Position numbers and translations under genes: made by a program. Shown here in pieces: positions 1 to 7,263 of a stretch of 7,781 bases of DNA. The notes under the pieces were generated by a model that ran no database searches, had not been told where the DNA came from, and was given only the letters and a program-made list of their open reading frames with translations. Source of the stretch: Cellvibrio sp. (lineage in GTDB: Bacteria > Pseudomonadota > Gammaproteobacteria > Pseudomonadales > Cellvibrionaceae); NCBI GenBank assembly GCA_016712405.1, contig JADJRD010000008.1, forward strand, positions 1 to 7,781. Direction: 5' to 3'. Position 1 is the first letter of the stretch, and every line of letters begins with the position of its first letter.

Positions 1-751
1 GTTGATGCAAGTGCGGCAAGGAAGTTATCTATAGTTAAAACGCCGTCGCTCACAAATTTGTACTGGGTGCAGGGTGTGATGTATTTTGTCATCAGTTCCG
101 GTCAATGTTTCAGCGTTGCTTGCTTTCAGTGTTGCAAGATTTGCTGGAGGTATCGCCTCGTCGATTGCGGTTTGCGCAAGTGTGCTTGTTCCGTCAGCGG
201 TTTGATTACACCAGCCGCGCCGTAGGCGCTTTGCTTAATATCATCAAAATACTGTGACGCGCTTCTCATTGACTGTGGTTGTCTGCATTCTTTCGAGGAA
301 ATGGAGGCACTGTTTGGCGGCCTGAACAAGCGCCTTCCGGTGTTCGTAGGAACGACAGATTTATCACTTTCCTGCCCGGTAGAATCTGTAAATACCGCGA
401 GCGCACGGTGGCCGCTGTCGCAAACACTTGCAACAAAACCGGAATCTTATATTCAATCCGTATTCAGCAGTATTTCCGTTGGTCAATGTAATATCATCAA
501 CACCGGCGCTGCATTGGTAATTTTATAAAGTCGATATTCTGTTCTTCGCATCGGCAATAAGTTGGATTATCTACATCAACTTCAAGATCAGCAGATTGTA
601 AAATAGCAATGGTTGGATAAATAAACGGCGAAAAAACTCTCGTCTCTTAATTCGTGAAAAAGATTAGGTTTTGATATTTTTCGATCAACGCCAGACCCAA
701 AAACGGGGACATACTGAGAATCTGTTAGTGCTTTCAACTTCGATAAACCAT
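1..751 (-). CDS. Tail fibre protein, N-terminal part, frame-broken and cut by the window edge
   Basis: A probable receptor-binding tail fibre gene that continues past position 1. The proposed start is the ATG at 751-749, 7 bases after the upstream stop; no strong ribosome binding site is seen. One base seems missing right after the ATG, because the next frame reads LSKLKALTDSQYVPVFGSG, a linker module common near the start of phage tail proteins. Further pieces in alternating minus frames read FIYPTIAILQSADLEVDVDN, YRLYKITNAAP, GVDDITLTNGNTAEYG, then FVASVCDSGHRALAVFTDST around 380-450. Near the left edge come TLAQTAIDEAIPPANLATLK and NAETLTGTDD, followed one frame away by YITPCTQYKFVSDG. The pattern 'AETLTGTDDxxYITP' is a recurrent tail-fibre motif (family knowledge). 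At least five frame changes are needed. The broken state could be decay, but the preserved protein sense in every piece argues for sequence errors. The exact start is uncertain. Confidence 0.6.
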
Positions 752-758
752 GATTTTT

Positions 759-1833
759 TCAACTCATGGTATTACCTATTTTAGTCGCGCTAATGTGGCC
801 AGTCTTGATTATTGTGTTTGTCGCTGATGATGTCTTTGCGCCCACAAAACAGATACGGATGTCGATGCGCCATCAAGCCCGACAATCGCATCAATTTGTA
901 CTGTCTTCATCAGACCCGAAAGCAATGAATTGAAATTATATTCTGCCGTGTGTCTGATGTCGCGTTACTCGCTCCAAGCGTCGCAGGTAAGTTATAGACC
1001 GCACAAACATATCGACACCGCTGTCTAGCGTAATGCGAAGGCCGTTAGCAGCCCCGCCGCTATTATCATTCCATTTTAATCCAGCTTGTGACGTGATAAT
1101 AACCGCCATTGACCAATCCGGTAACAATCAAGTCTGGGTCGGGAGAAACGGTTGTTGTCGAAGCCCTTGCTGTTGATGATGTTTTTAGTGCTGATACAGT
1201 TATATTTTGCGCGGTAATTGTTCCTGTTGCCAAAAAATTACCTGTGACGGCATTATTAAAGCTCAAATCATCCCATGTAGCATGGGGCGGCGTATTTGTA
1301 TTGTTTGCTGTGTTTGATGCGTATAACCGACCGGCATCAATAACAACTGCATTATCAGCATAGCCGCCGGGTTTGTCGGCATTAAAGAATTCAATCAAAG
1401 CTATCTTTGACCAATACTGCGCAGAAGCTCCAACAGTCGGATCGTTGCCTTTGTTGTTGTCAACTTCCGATATGTAATAGTCATCGTCAGAGCCTTGTGT
1501 GATTGCTTTTTCGCTGTAATTTACTTGGCTATTCCATTCTTCAAATTGAGCTGATTCAGCATCAAAATCTATGTCTCTTGTCCATTGCAAAACATTTGCA
1601 GAGTCGTAAAGTTTAGCCCTATATTTCCCATCGCCAAATACGTTAGGCATCCGGCCTTCGTTACTTAATGGAACAGGGTTTGTGCTTTGAGTGGTTCCTT
1701 CAGCGTCAAGATAAATGGCTTTTGTGCTGGTTAGTATGTCTGTGCCTTCTTGTAGAAAGTACAGCTTTCCAGCTGAACATAAGTCACCGTTTGATTTTAG
1801 GAATTGAGGTACTGGGTTTATAAATCGCTTCAT
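759..1833 (-). CDS. Tail appendage protein (tailspike/fibre type), intact N-terminus, frame-broken C-terminus
   Basis: A structural tail protein, probably attached to the virion by its N-terminus and exposed at the C-terminus. The open frame from 1833 to 1066 gives 255 residues. Residues 1-95 (MKRFINPVPQFLKSNGDLCS onward, with GKLYFLQEGT, NPVPLSNEGRMP and a YRAKLYDSANVLQW segment) match the N-terminal module common to phage tailspikes and fibres. Residues about 100-200 hold two related units, one ending NNKGNDPT..AQYWSKI and one NNTNTPPHATWDDLS, resembling carbohydrate-binding-type repeats. From about 220 the protein looks beta-rich. The natural end is not at 1066: sense continues in other frames as QAGLKWNDNSGG, VYNLPATLGASNATSD, HTAEYNFNSLLSGLMKTVQI and FVGAKTSSATNTIIKTGHIS, to a TGA at 761-759. 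Breaks fall near 1085, 1000, 950 and 845. The restored protein is about 358 residues. No catalytic depolymerase motif is visible. The start overlaps the upstream stop (ATGA), with a moderate GGCGGA ribosome binding site. Confidence 0.72.
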
Positions 1834-3746
1834 TGATCGTCCGCCTGTGTTGATATTGTGGCCGCTCTTGATAACGCAGCCTCAAGGTTTGCAGCCAGCT
1901 TTTCAAATTCTGTTGAGCCTTTTTCAACACCTTGCATTCTTGCGAGTATATTTCTAACTACCGGGGATTCGTATGCTCTTGCCAACAGCCCATAGCCAGC
2001 AACCCCAGCAGTTCCAGCGCCTCCAGTTGCGCCAATGTCTGCCATTATAGCAACTGGAGCACCTATCTGTATTGTCTCTTGCCCTGATTTTGTAGTAACA
2101 GCCGCTTTGCCAGCTTCACGGGTATATTCCAAATAATTTATAAGCCCATTAAGGTCTTTGCCTTCTTGTCCCCTAAAAAAAACGTTTGTTTGATTTTTCA
2201 AACGCTTCATCTCACTCAGGAATTTATCTGGGCTTCCCTCTGATTTATCGAAAGCTCTTTGGATAATGGCTGACTTTGCGTTTTGTCGCCCTGTTGAATC
2301 GAGTGCCGAAAAAAGCGTTTTTATCTCGCTCTTATCATTGCTGAAAAGCATTTTGCTAGCTTCTTCTGGCTTTAGCTTTCCTTTGTTGAAAATGTTTTTT
2401 AGCTTGGTGTTTTTTATCTCGTTAGCCTCTCTTGCCCAAATTGCATCAACTTGTTTCATGCTTGCTGCTGCATTTGTGCCGAGCTTTTCAGCGACAGCAT
2501 TATTAATGTCATCGGTCATGGCTTTGTAAACAGAATCAATAACTCTTTGCTCTGTGTCACTGGTAGCAAGCGAGTCGCCTTTGATTGTTTCACGAAACTT
2601 TGTCCTATTTTCACGCAACAGGTTAATGTCTTGAGCGCCTGCTGTTATGTCATCCTTAACTGACTGCAAAATCTTAACAAGGCTTGGGTTTTGAATTGCG
2701 CCAGACCTAGTTAGTCTTGCTAACTGTGAATCTATCACGCTGATTGTAGATTTTGGATCAACAACAGAGTCAGCCATTTGCTCTGATATTTGTGTATATC
2801 TTTTTCCTGCTGCATTAGCAATCTTGTCAGATTTCCTAATTAAAGAATCAATAATTTCCTTTTCGCTAGGTGTGCCATATTGCTCAGATGTAGACTTTAC
2901 GGCCTGCGTCCTTGCTGTTTGCTGATCAGCTCTTGCGCCGCCAGTGCCGACAACAGGTATCTTCTCAGCTAATGACTGTGCAGCCTTCCCTGCAAAGGTA
3001 TCAGGTGGAGCTATATCGCTAGTCATTAATGGCAGTTTATTTTCTTCTGCGTACTTAATCGCACTTTGTGCCTCTGGTGCAGCCTTTCCCATAATGCCCC
3101 TGTAAGCAGCATTAGCGGCCGTGGCGATAGGGCGCAGCACTAATGGTAGTGCAGCACCAAATGCAGCGCCTGTTTTGGCATTCTCTACAGCAGATTCATC
3201 ACCAATAGTTGGCTGTATAGCACCAAAAGCACCGCCCTCAGCAGCGCCCCTTAATACTTGGAATGGCAATCTAGCCTGAGCGGCAGGGATCGGAATTGCC
3301 GCCATTTGTCCGCCGATATTGCCAGCAGTAGAAAGTATTGGTCTTGCCTCTTGAATTGGCGCGTAGGATTCTCTCGCCTGAGTCTCGCGCTGTTCATAAC
3401 CACCAATATCTTGAGCAATTCTAGTGGCTTCTGATTGGATTCTGTCTAGCTCAGCCAATGATTCATTAGTTACAAGGATGGCACCTGACTGCATATCAGC
3501 GTCTAGTTTTGATGCCATTTGGTTAAGCTGGTTATATCTCATATTGGCGGCTTTTTGGGCTGCCCCGCCTAACGCCTGCTCAACACCACGAACAAAACCT
3601 TTCTGCACGGCCTCGCCTCTGCCAACTTGTGCAGCCTGATCATATTGACCAGTCTTAATTGCATTAGCTAAAGCTTTGGCCGCTGCCTGATCTCCAGCAA
3701 CATGGGCATTTCTAAGCGCGCTTTCTAATTTTTCTTTAGTCGGCAT
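1830..3746 (-). CDS. Large internal virion / DNA ejection protein (P22 gp16-like position)
   Basis: An intact 638-residue protein, third and largest of the ejection block. In short-tailed phages such proteins are packed in the capsid and leave through the portal to help DNA cross the cell envelope; that role is inferred from position and composition. The N-terminus (LESALRNAHVAGDQAAAKAL) is a short helical motif found at the start of many phage internal proteins. Residues 50-130 and 270-560 are charged, Ala/Gln/Lys-rich and likely helical. Residues about 140-220 are Gly/Ala-rich with a hydrophobic stretch (AAFGAALPLVLRPIATAANA), and 560-600 hold a second Gly/Ala segment (IGATGGAGTAGVAGYGLLAR). 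These could insert into or span a membrane. I see no lysozyme or transglycosylase active-site motif. The start ATG overlaps the end of the gp20-like gene by 11 bases and follows GGTGA by 6 bases. The stop overlaps the tail gene start as ATGA, implying translational coupling. Confidence 0.75.
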   Translation of the reverse strand: MPTKEKLESALRNAHVAGDQAAAKALANAIKTGQYDQAAQVGRGEAVQKGFVRGVEQALGGAAQKAANMRYNQLNQMASKLDADMQSGAILVTNESLAELDRIQSEATRIAQDIGGYEQRETQARESYAPIQEARPILSTAGNIGGQMAAIPIPAAQARLPFQVLRGAAEGGAFGAIQPTIGDESAVENAKTGAAFGAALPLVLRPIATAANAAYRGIMGKAAPEAQSAIKYAEENKLPLMTSDIAPPDTFAGKAAQSLAEKIPVVGTGGARADQQTARTQAVKSTSEQYGTPSEKEIIDSLIRKSDKIANAAGKRYTQISEQMADSVVDPKSTISVIDSQLARLTRSGAIQNPSLVKILQSVKDDITAGAQDINLLRENRTKFRETIKGDSLATSDTEQRVIDSVYKAMTDDINNAVAEKLGTNAAASMKQVDAIWAREANEIKNTKLKNIFNKGKLKPEEASKMLFSNDKSEIKTLFSALDSTGRQNAKSAIIQRAFDKSEGSPDKFLSEMKRLKNQTNVFFRGQEGKDLNGLINYLEYTREAGKAAVTTKSGQETIQIGAPVAIMADIGATGGAGTAGVAGYGLLARAYESPVVRNILARMQGVEKGSTEFEKLAANLEAALSRAATISTQADDQ

Positions 3747-4850
3747 ACTGATTCACCAGATCGTCTATAGATGGCTGAGCTGGTTGCGTTGTTTGTTCTG
3801 GGTTGAAATTCTGCCCAGCACTTTTATAAATGCTGTTCATGGCTGCATCAAGTGCAACCCTGGCTTCTTGTGGGCTGATATTTGGGCTTGCCAATGTAGT
3901 TGCAGCCTGAAGTATAGACTTGGCTTCTGTGTCAGATACAGTGCCTTGACCGGCCAATTGGCCTCTTGCTGCCAAGTTAAGCATCCCGACCAACTGGTCT
4001 CTTTGAGCCATCAAATCATACCCTTCTGAGACCTGAAAAACGCTGGATACCATTCCTCGCCGCGGCCATAGATCAAATCAAGATCAGCTCCAGACAAGCT
4101 ATTATATAACCGATCAGCATCAGCCAATTTTGTCATCTGTCCTTGTTGCTTAATGGCGCGCTCTGCCTCTAGTTTTGCCGTTGTTCTTGCATCTGTTATG
4201 GCAGACTCTATTCCGGGCTGTGTATCTCGGATGACACTCTGCTCGGCTTGTTTTTTAGCGCCGGATTCCGCCGCCAACTGCCCGACTCTTTCCGTGGCTG
4301 TTAAACCATAACCACCAGCAACTGATAACTGTCCAACAGGTTTTGTGTTACTGCCATCGACAGCAGCGACAGCACCAACGACCTGACCCGTAGATGGATC
4401 GCGGCGACTGGTTGCAAAAAATAGATTGCCATTTTCATCCTTGAGCGTTTCCTGTGCTCCAAATTGCTGCTGAGCTTGGTTTTTAGGCATAACACTAGCC
4501 AGAACCGCATCAGATTGACCGATCCATTGATCCAAACTTGCGTCATCAAGTGGAGCTTGAGCCATTTGGCTCGGATCAATTCCAATAGATTGCATAAGCT
4601 GCATTTGTTGGTCACGAAACATTGGCCTTTGCTCTAAAGGTATTGTCTTTGCCTTCTTTGCCAGTGAGTTCATAATCTGTAAATTACGAAGATTCATCGC
4701 AAAATCACCCTGCGAGACATCTTGCTGCATGGCTTGATTTTGCAGTTTTTGACCTTGCATTGATTGATAGTTTTGCATTCCGCCGATTAAAGCAGCGCCA
4801 AGATCAACCCGCTCAGGCCTACCAATTTGTGCGGTTAATGGTGTGGCCAT
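3736..4850 (-). CDS. DNA ejection/transfer protein (P22 gp20-like), with one frame break
   Basis: A probable internal ejection protein in two overlapping open frames, 4850-4011 (279 residues) and 4053-3736 (105 residues). I treat them as one gene of about 371 residues. The first part is Gln-rich and helical at its start (MQNYQSMQGQKLQNQAMQQD), has an IPLEQRPMFRDQQMQLMQSI plus GIDPSQ segment typical of such phage proteins, and a short beta-like stretch (ENGNLFFATSRRDPSTGQVV). Near residue 270 it reads YGRGEEWYPAFFRSQ and then hits TGA. The other frame continues as GYDLMAQRDQLVGMLNLAAR, where family members continue. One base missing near 4021-4026 would join them. The inner ATG at 4053 has no usable ribosome binding site, since GAGGA directly abuts it, so a separate gene is unlikely. 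The start ATG at 4850 shares one base with the upstream TAA and has a strong GGAGG site. A sequence error is the simplest explanation; real truncation or programmed -1 frameshifting remain possible. Confidence 0.72.
3753..3757 (-). promoter_or_regulatory. Ribosome binding site for the gp16-like gene
   Basis: GGTGA on the minus strand lies 6 bases before the ATG at 3746-3744, inside the 3' end of the gp20-like gene. It supports the ATG giving MPTKEKL and re-initiation after the overlapping stop. Confidence 0.55.
4021..4030 (-). other. Frame-break site in the gp20-like gene
   Basis: The minus strand reads CTCAGAAGGG here. In the upstream frame it leads to a TGA at 4013-4011; in the frame one base earlier, family-like sequence resumes. 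One extra G in the GGG run, or one extra A before it, restores a single reading frame. There is no classical X XXY YYZ slippery heptamer. Confidence 0.6.
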
Positions 4851-5378
4851 TAGAAAAACCTCCGTCCCATCATTGCTTGTGTATAGTCAAATTGCGGCAT
4901 TTGTTGATTTGGCGATTGCTGATACCGTTGTCCGTATTGTTGCTGGTATTGCTGTTGCGGCATTTGTTGTTGAGGCTGAGGTATAAAACTTTGCCCAAAT
5001 AAATAATTTCCAGTTCCGCCGGATCGTTGTTGCGGTTGTTGAGGCTGCATTTGCATCTGCCTAATCATCTGCGCAAACATTTGATTATAATCAGTCCCTT
5101 GTGTTTGCGGCATTTGCGGCATTTGCGCTAACTGATACCCAAGCGGCTGCTGATATGTCATATTTGTGTTTATATCTACAAACGGATCGTATGCACCCTG
5201 CTCAACTATATTTCCTTTGCTGTCAAGCTCCCCGATATACTCCTTAGTCCCCGGCATCGCGTTATGAAGATTAATAAATGCCTTTTTGGGTCAGAACTAC
5301 GGACACCAGGCATAGCCTTATGAAGTTTTTTCACCGCCTTGATTGGATTCCAACCATTTTCCCACCATTCCCGATCAT
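4850..5378 (-). CDS. Gln/Met/Pro-rich protein inside the ejection block, unknown function
   Basis: The clean open part, 5257-4850, gives 135 residues from MPGTKEYIGELDSKGNIVEQ to a C-terminal MGRRFF. From residue about 50 it is low complexity, dominated by Q, M, P and Y (QMPQMPQTQG, QMQMQPQQPQQ, PQQQMPQQQYQQQYGQRYQQ). The coding sense begins further upstream in other frames: EWWENGWNPIKAVKKLHKAM, then PGVRSSDPK, then KAFINLHNAMPGTKEY. Two breaks are implied, one near 5284-5290 (an A5 run that would need A6) and one near 5365-5372. The proposed start is ATG at 5378-5376, 5 bases after the gp7-like stop, without a clear ribosome binding site. The restored length is about 176 residues. The motif LHxAMPG occurs twice. 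I do not recognise the family; disorder and position suggest a virion or ejection accessory protein. No enzymatic motif or membrane segment is visible. Confidence 0.6.
4859..4863 (-). promoter_or_regulatory. Strong ribosome binding site for the gp20-like gene
   Basis: The minus strand reads GGAGG 8 bases before the ATG at 4850-4848. It lies in the last codons of the Q-rich gene, whose TAA shares a base with that ATG. This fixes the start of the gp20-like protein. Confidence 0.7.
4894..5125 (-). repeat. In-gene short repeats encoding QMP units
   Basis: On the plus strand the decamer GCGGCATTTG occurs at 4894-4903, 4957-4966, 5107-5116 and 5116-5125; read on the minus strand it encodes the recurrent Gln-Met-Pro unit. 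The first two copies extend to GCGGCATTTGTTG. Between them lie many CAA/CAG runs. These are coding low-complexity repeats with irregular spacing, prone to copy-number change, not a CRISPR array. Confidence 0.7.
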
Positions 5379-5383
5379 TAAGG

Positions 5384-6332
5384 TTAATGCTTTTTTTGCC
5401 CAAATGTGCCGCCCATTCCTGTATATGTGCTAAGCCCAGACTGCAAACCTTGCGCCCACGCCGGAGAATTTTGGGCTGCATATAACTGCCCACCAGACTG
5501 AGCAACACCAAGATTTTGAGCAAGCTGTGATTGTTCAGAGCCTGCGCCCACAAGGATATTACCAGCCGTAGTTCCTTCACCAGCAAACAATTGACCAAGC
5601 CCCTGCTGTGTTCCTGTTGCTAAATTGGCCTGTTGTCCATATATGCCAGCAACATCTCCGGCCTTGGAGGTGGAAAGATTCGCAAGTATTTGCCCAAGAT
5701 TTGACGAATGCCGGAAATTGACCAGTAGCAGCATCACCGCGATCAGTGAATCCTGGCCGATTGTAATAATTACCATAATCTTGCAGGGCGCCACCAAGCG
5801 CGTTTTCTTGCAAGTGCCTGCTGGACATACCAGTTTGATTTGCCAGCCCACCACCTAATGCGGCGCATTATTTAATATTGACTGCTGTTGTCGGTTTTGT
5901 AGCCATTGTGTGCCGGGAGAAGATTGGAATTCAGAGTATGCCTGTCGTTGTGCATCTGCACCCAACAACCCATTCAATGCAGCTTGCTTGTATGCGGACG
6001 CCTGCCCAGTTTGGTAGGCAGGCTGATAAAGCTGTTCAGCCCCCATGAATCCTGTCGTTACATCTCCGCGCGATCGTATCCGCGGACAATACATTACCGG
6101 CTTCATCAAGCAATAATCCGCCTTGCATTTGACCCTGCTGGAGTGCATTTCGGACATTTTGAAAGGTTGGCTGAATGTAGTTTAGTGCGCGATCGGTAAA
6201 TCTCGCTGCATTTGCTGCGGCGGCAACACCATTTGCCTGAGTTTTTTTGATGCGCCTTTAGCAGAATCACCCTGCTGTTTTGCGGCGGCCATACTCCCAA
6301 CAGCCGCTATTATTGCTCCCGCTACTGGGCAT
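5384..6332 (-). CDS. DNA ejection/transfer protein (P22 gp7-like), frame-broken
   Basis: The first ejection-block protein, about 315 residues when restored. The start is ATG at 6332-6330 with a GAGAGGTG ribosome binding site just upstream. One extra C after the ATG shifts the frame; corrected, the N-terminus reads PVAGAIIAAVGSMAAAKQQG, a small Ala/Gly-rich hydrophobic segment. Sense then continues through an A7 run (6242-6248, one A short) as NGVAAAANAARFTDRALNYI, QPTFQNVRNALQQGQMQGGL, LLDEAGNVLSADTIA, then a break near 6070, then GFMGAEQLYQPAYQTGQASA and AALNGLLGADAQRQAYSEFQ. After a break near 5862 it reads ALQDYGNYYN, and after another near 5716, NLSTSKAGDVAGIYGQQANL, NSPAWAQGLQSGLSTYTGMG and GTFGQKKH with TAA at 5386-5384. 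The Gln/Ala/Gly-rich make-up with QDYGNYYNR and AQNSPAW matches phage DNA-transfer structural proteins as I know them. At least five indels are needed. The end could shift if the A7 run near 5391-5397 is miscounted. Confidence 0.68.
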
Positions 6333-6335
6333 AAA

Positions 6336-6735
6336 TCACCTCTCTCTATTGCAAAAGTTTTCAACGTCAATCTTTTGACCGTTCTTGAAAACTGATTGAC
6401 CGTATCCAGTAAATTTAAGTCCGCACTTTAGCGCTAGTCTTTTTGCTGGCGGATTATCAACTAGCGCAACATTACTCTATATCCACATCGGTCTCTTTAA
6501 GATTTTTGGAGAACTAAATCACCAAAATCTTTCGCTTTGCCTTTGCAATAGGTAGTAAACATGTGCGAATTCCGCATCTTTACCCTTAAAGATCAAAAAA
6601 ACCACTCCATTAACTTGACCACGGCATTTAACACTAATAAAGCGAATAATATCGTTTAGCGTAACTCCAATTTCAGCAGGCGGACATGAATCATCAAAAA
6701 CAAAAAATGTATAGACCTATTATCTCCAGTTGCAA
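6336..6735 (-). CDS. GNAT-acetyltransferase-like protein upstream of the ejection genes, frame-broken
   Basis: Reconstructed from several minus-strand frames. Pieces in order are TFFVFDDSCPPAEIG, GVTLNDIIRFISVKCRGQVN then GVVFF, then FKGKDAEFAHVYYLLQRQSE, then FGDLVLQKS / KETDVDIE, then VALVDNPPAKRLALKCGLKF with TGYGQSVFKNGQKIDVEN. The last pieces resemble the C-terminal half of GNAT folds, where an 'N-P-A-K...A.KCGF..' helix precedes the final strands. T7 gp13-type (DUF2833) and similar acetyltransferase-like proteins occur next to ejection genes in several podoviruses; that parallel is family knowledge, not shown here. The end is either TGA at 6338-6336, or, in another frame reading AIERGDL, slightly inside the gp7-like gene. 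No start can be fixed; sense begins near 6720-6735. Whether it is catalytically active cannot be judged. A run of T around 6690-6700 and A6 at 6595-6600 may be miscounted. Confidence 0.45.
6337..6341 (-). promoter_or_regulatory. Ribosome binding site for the gp7-like gene
   Basis: The minus strand reads GAGAGGTGATTT directly before the ATG at 6332, with the AGGTG core at 6341-6337. The TGA in this stretch ends one possible frame of the upstream acetyltransferase-like gene, so the two genes appear translationally coupled. Confidence 0.55.
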
Positions 6736-6884
6736 GTGTTGGAGTCTGTTGACCAATCCATCAAATCTACATCCGGAACTCAATCCCGCTGAATCTTCCG
6801 CTGAACGCAATCCCTGCATTCAATGGTGTGCTTGGGCTGTTCGCTGTGGAAATTAGATTATTAAATCTTGGTTTGGTACGTCAT
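6730..6884 (-). CDS. Small structural-type protein fragment, frame-broken
   Basis: The ATG at 6884-6882 overlaps the upstream stop as ATGA and begins MTYQTK. A frame change follows at once, after which the frame reads FNNLISTANSPSTPLNAGIA then FSGRFSGIE. This continues one frame away as VPDVDLMDWSTDSNTCNW near 6780-6730. The 'STANS...PLNAG..F.G' pattern recalls the first strands of beta-sandwich domains found in phage structural proteins, where it usually precedes a longer domain than fits here. Either the gene is very short, or it runs into the following acetyltransferase-like reading and my boundary is wrong. Function unknown; a virion component is inferred from context. Confidence 0.35.
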
Positions 6885-7263
6885 ATGATAATCCAGTTTG
6901 TTCCAGTGCTTTGGATCGTGATGCTTTCGTATGCGGTAGAAGCTTCAGCAGTTAAGCCGCCGTCTATCGTTTCTGTCCCGTTCGGGTTTACGGTATCTCA
7001 CCCCCTGTTTTTATGTTGTACATCTTTCCGGCGATACCAGCAGCGGTCGGAAGCGATACTTAAATGTTCCCTTACAATGTTACGTAAAATCGTCATATGT
7101 TGCAGAATATGCGCTGTCTTGTATGTATATGATCCAGATAACCATATCCAGAAATAAACAGATTGACCCTCATCAGTAATGTCATCCATCCACGCATGCA
7201 TATTTTCTCTGTGCGCCGGTCAATAGTGACAACTTCCTCTGATCTGTGCGGCTGTGTAATCAT
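6881..7263 (-). CDS. Small beta-rich phage structural protein, frame-broken
   Basis: The proposed start is ATG at 7263-7261 (MITQPHRSEEVVTIDRR). Sense then moves through frames as HAWMDDITDEGQSVYFWIW, a YSATYDDFT-type stretch, GTFKYR, LPTAAGIAGKMYNIKN, NPNGTETIDG, GLTAEASTAYESITIQSTGT and NWIII, ending at TGA 6883-6881. The second half matches a widespread phage domain pattern: 'LP.AAG.AGk.Y.IKN.gs.TVTV.PNGTETIDG....Y.S.TIQS.GTNW'. It is beta-rich and often forms the C-terminal part of small tail or virion proteins. Restored length is about 127 residues. Between a gp10-like gene and the ejection genes, it could be a tail-tip, needle or decoration component, but nothing in the sequence fixes which. 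At least four frame changes are needed, including one in an A5 run just before 7003. Confidence 0.5.

Noticed and set aside
1109..1363. Plus-strand open frame of 84 codons, and other plus-strand frames at 2266-2529, 3424-3639, 3784-4029 and 4760-5002
   Set aside because: They lie opposite well-supported minus-strand genes, have unconvincing protein sequence and no ribosome binding sites; they are antisense shadows.
1830..3746. Lytic transglycosylase or peptidase domain in the large ejection protein
   Set aside because: I looked for a catalytic Glu in a transglycosylase-like ES..NP context and for peptidase motifs and saw none; the protein is helical and Gly/Ala-rich.
3736..4053. Separate 105-residue gene starting at 4053
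   Set aside because: The start codon has no properly spaced ribosome binding site, and its sequence continues the gp20-like protein after a one-base shift.
4301..4615. Alternative minus-strand frame of 104 codons inside the gp20-like gene
   Set aside because: It is fully inside a longer intact frame with better protein sense; a shadow, not an overlapping gene.
4894..5125. Possible CRISPR or iteron-type repeat
   Set aside because: Repeats are short, irregularly spaced and explained by Gln-Met-Pro codons in a low-complexity protein.
6242..6248. A7 run as a programmed frameshift site in the gp7-like gene
   Set aside because: The same gene has at least four other breaks without slippery sequences, so a miscounted homopolymer is the better explanation.
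6828..7157. Plus-strand open frame of 109 codons with hydrophobic start, possible membrane protein
   Set aside because: The opposite strand encodes recognisable phage structural motifs (LPTAAGIAGK, NPNGTETIDG) through the same stretch, so the plus-strand hydrophobic look is a by-product.
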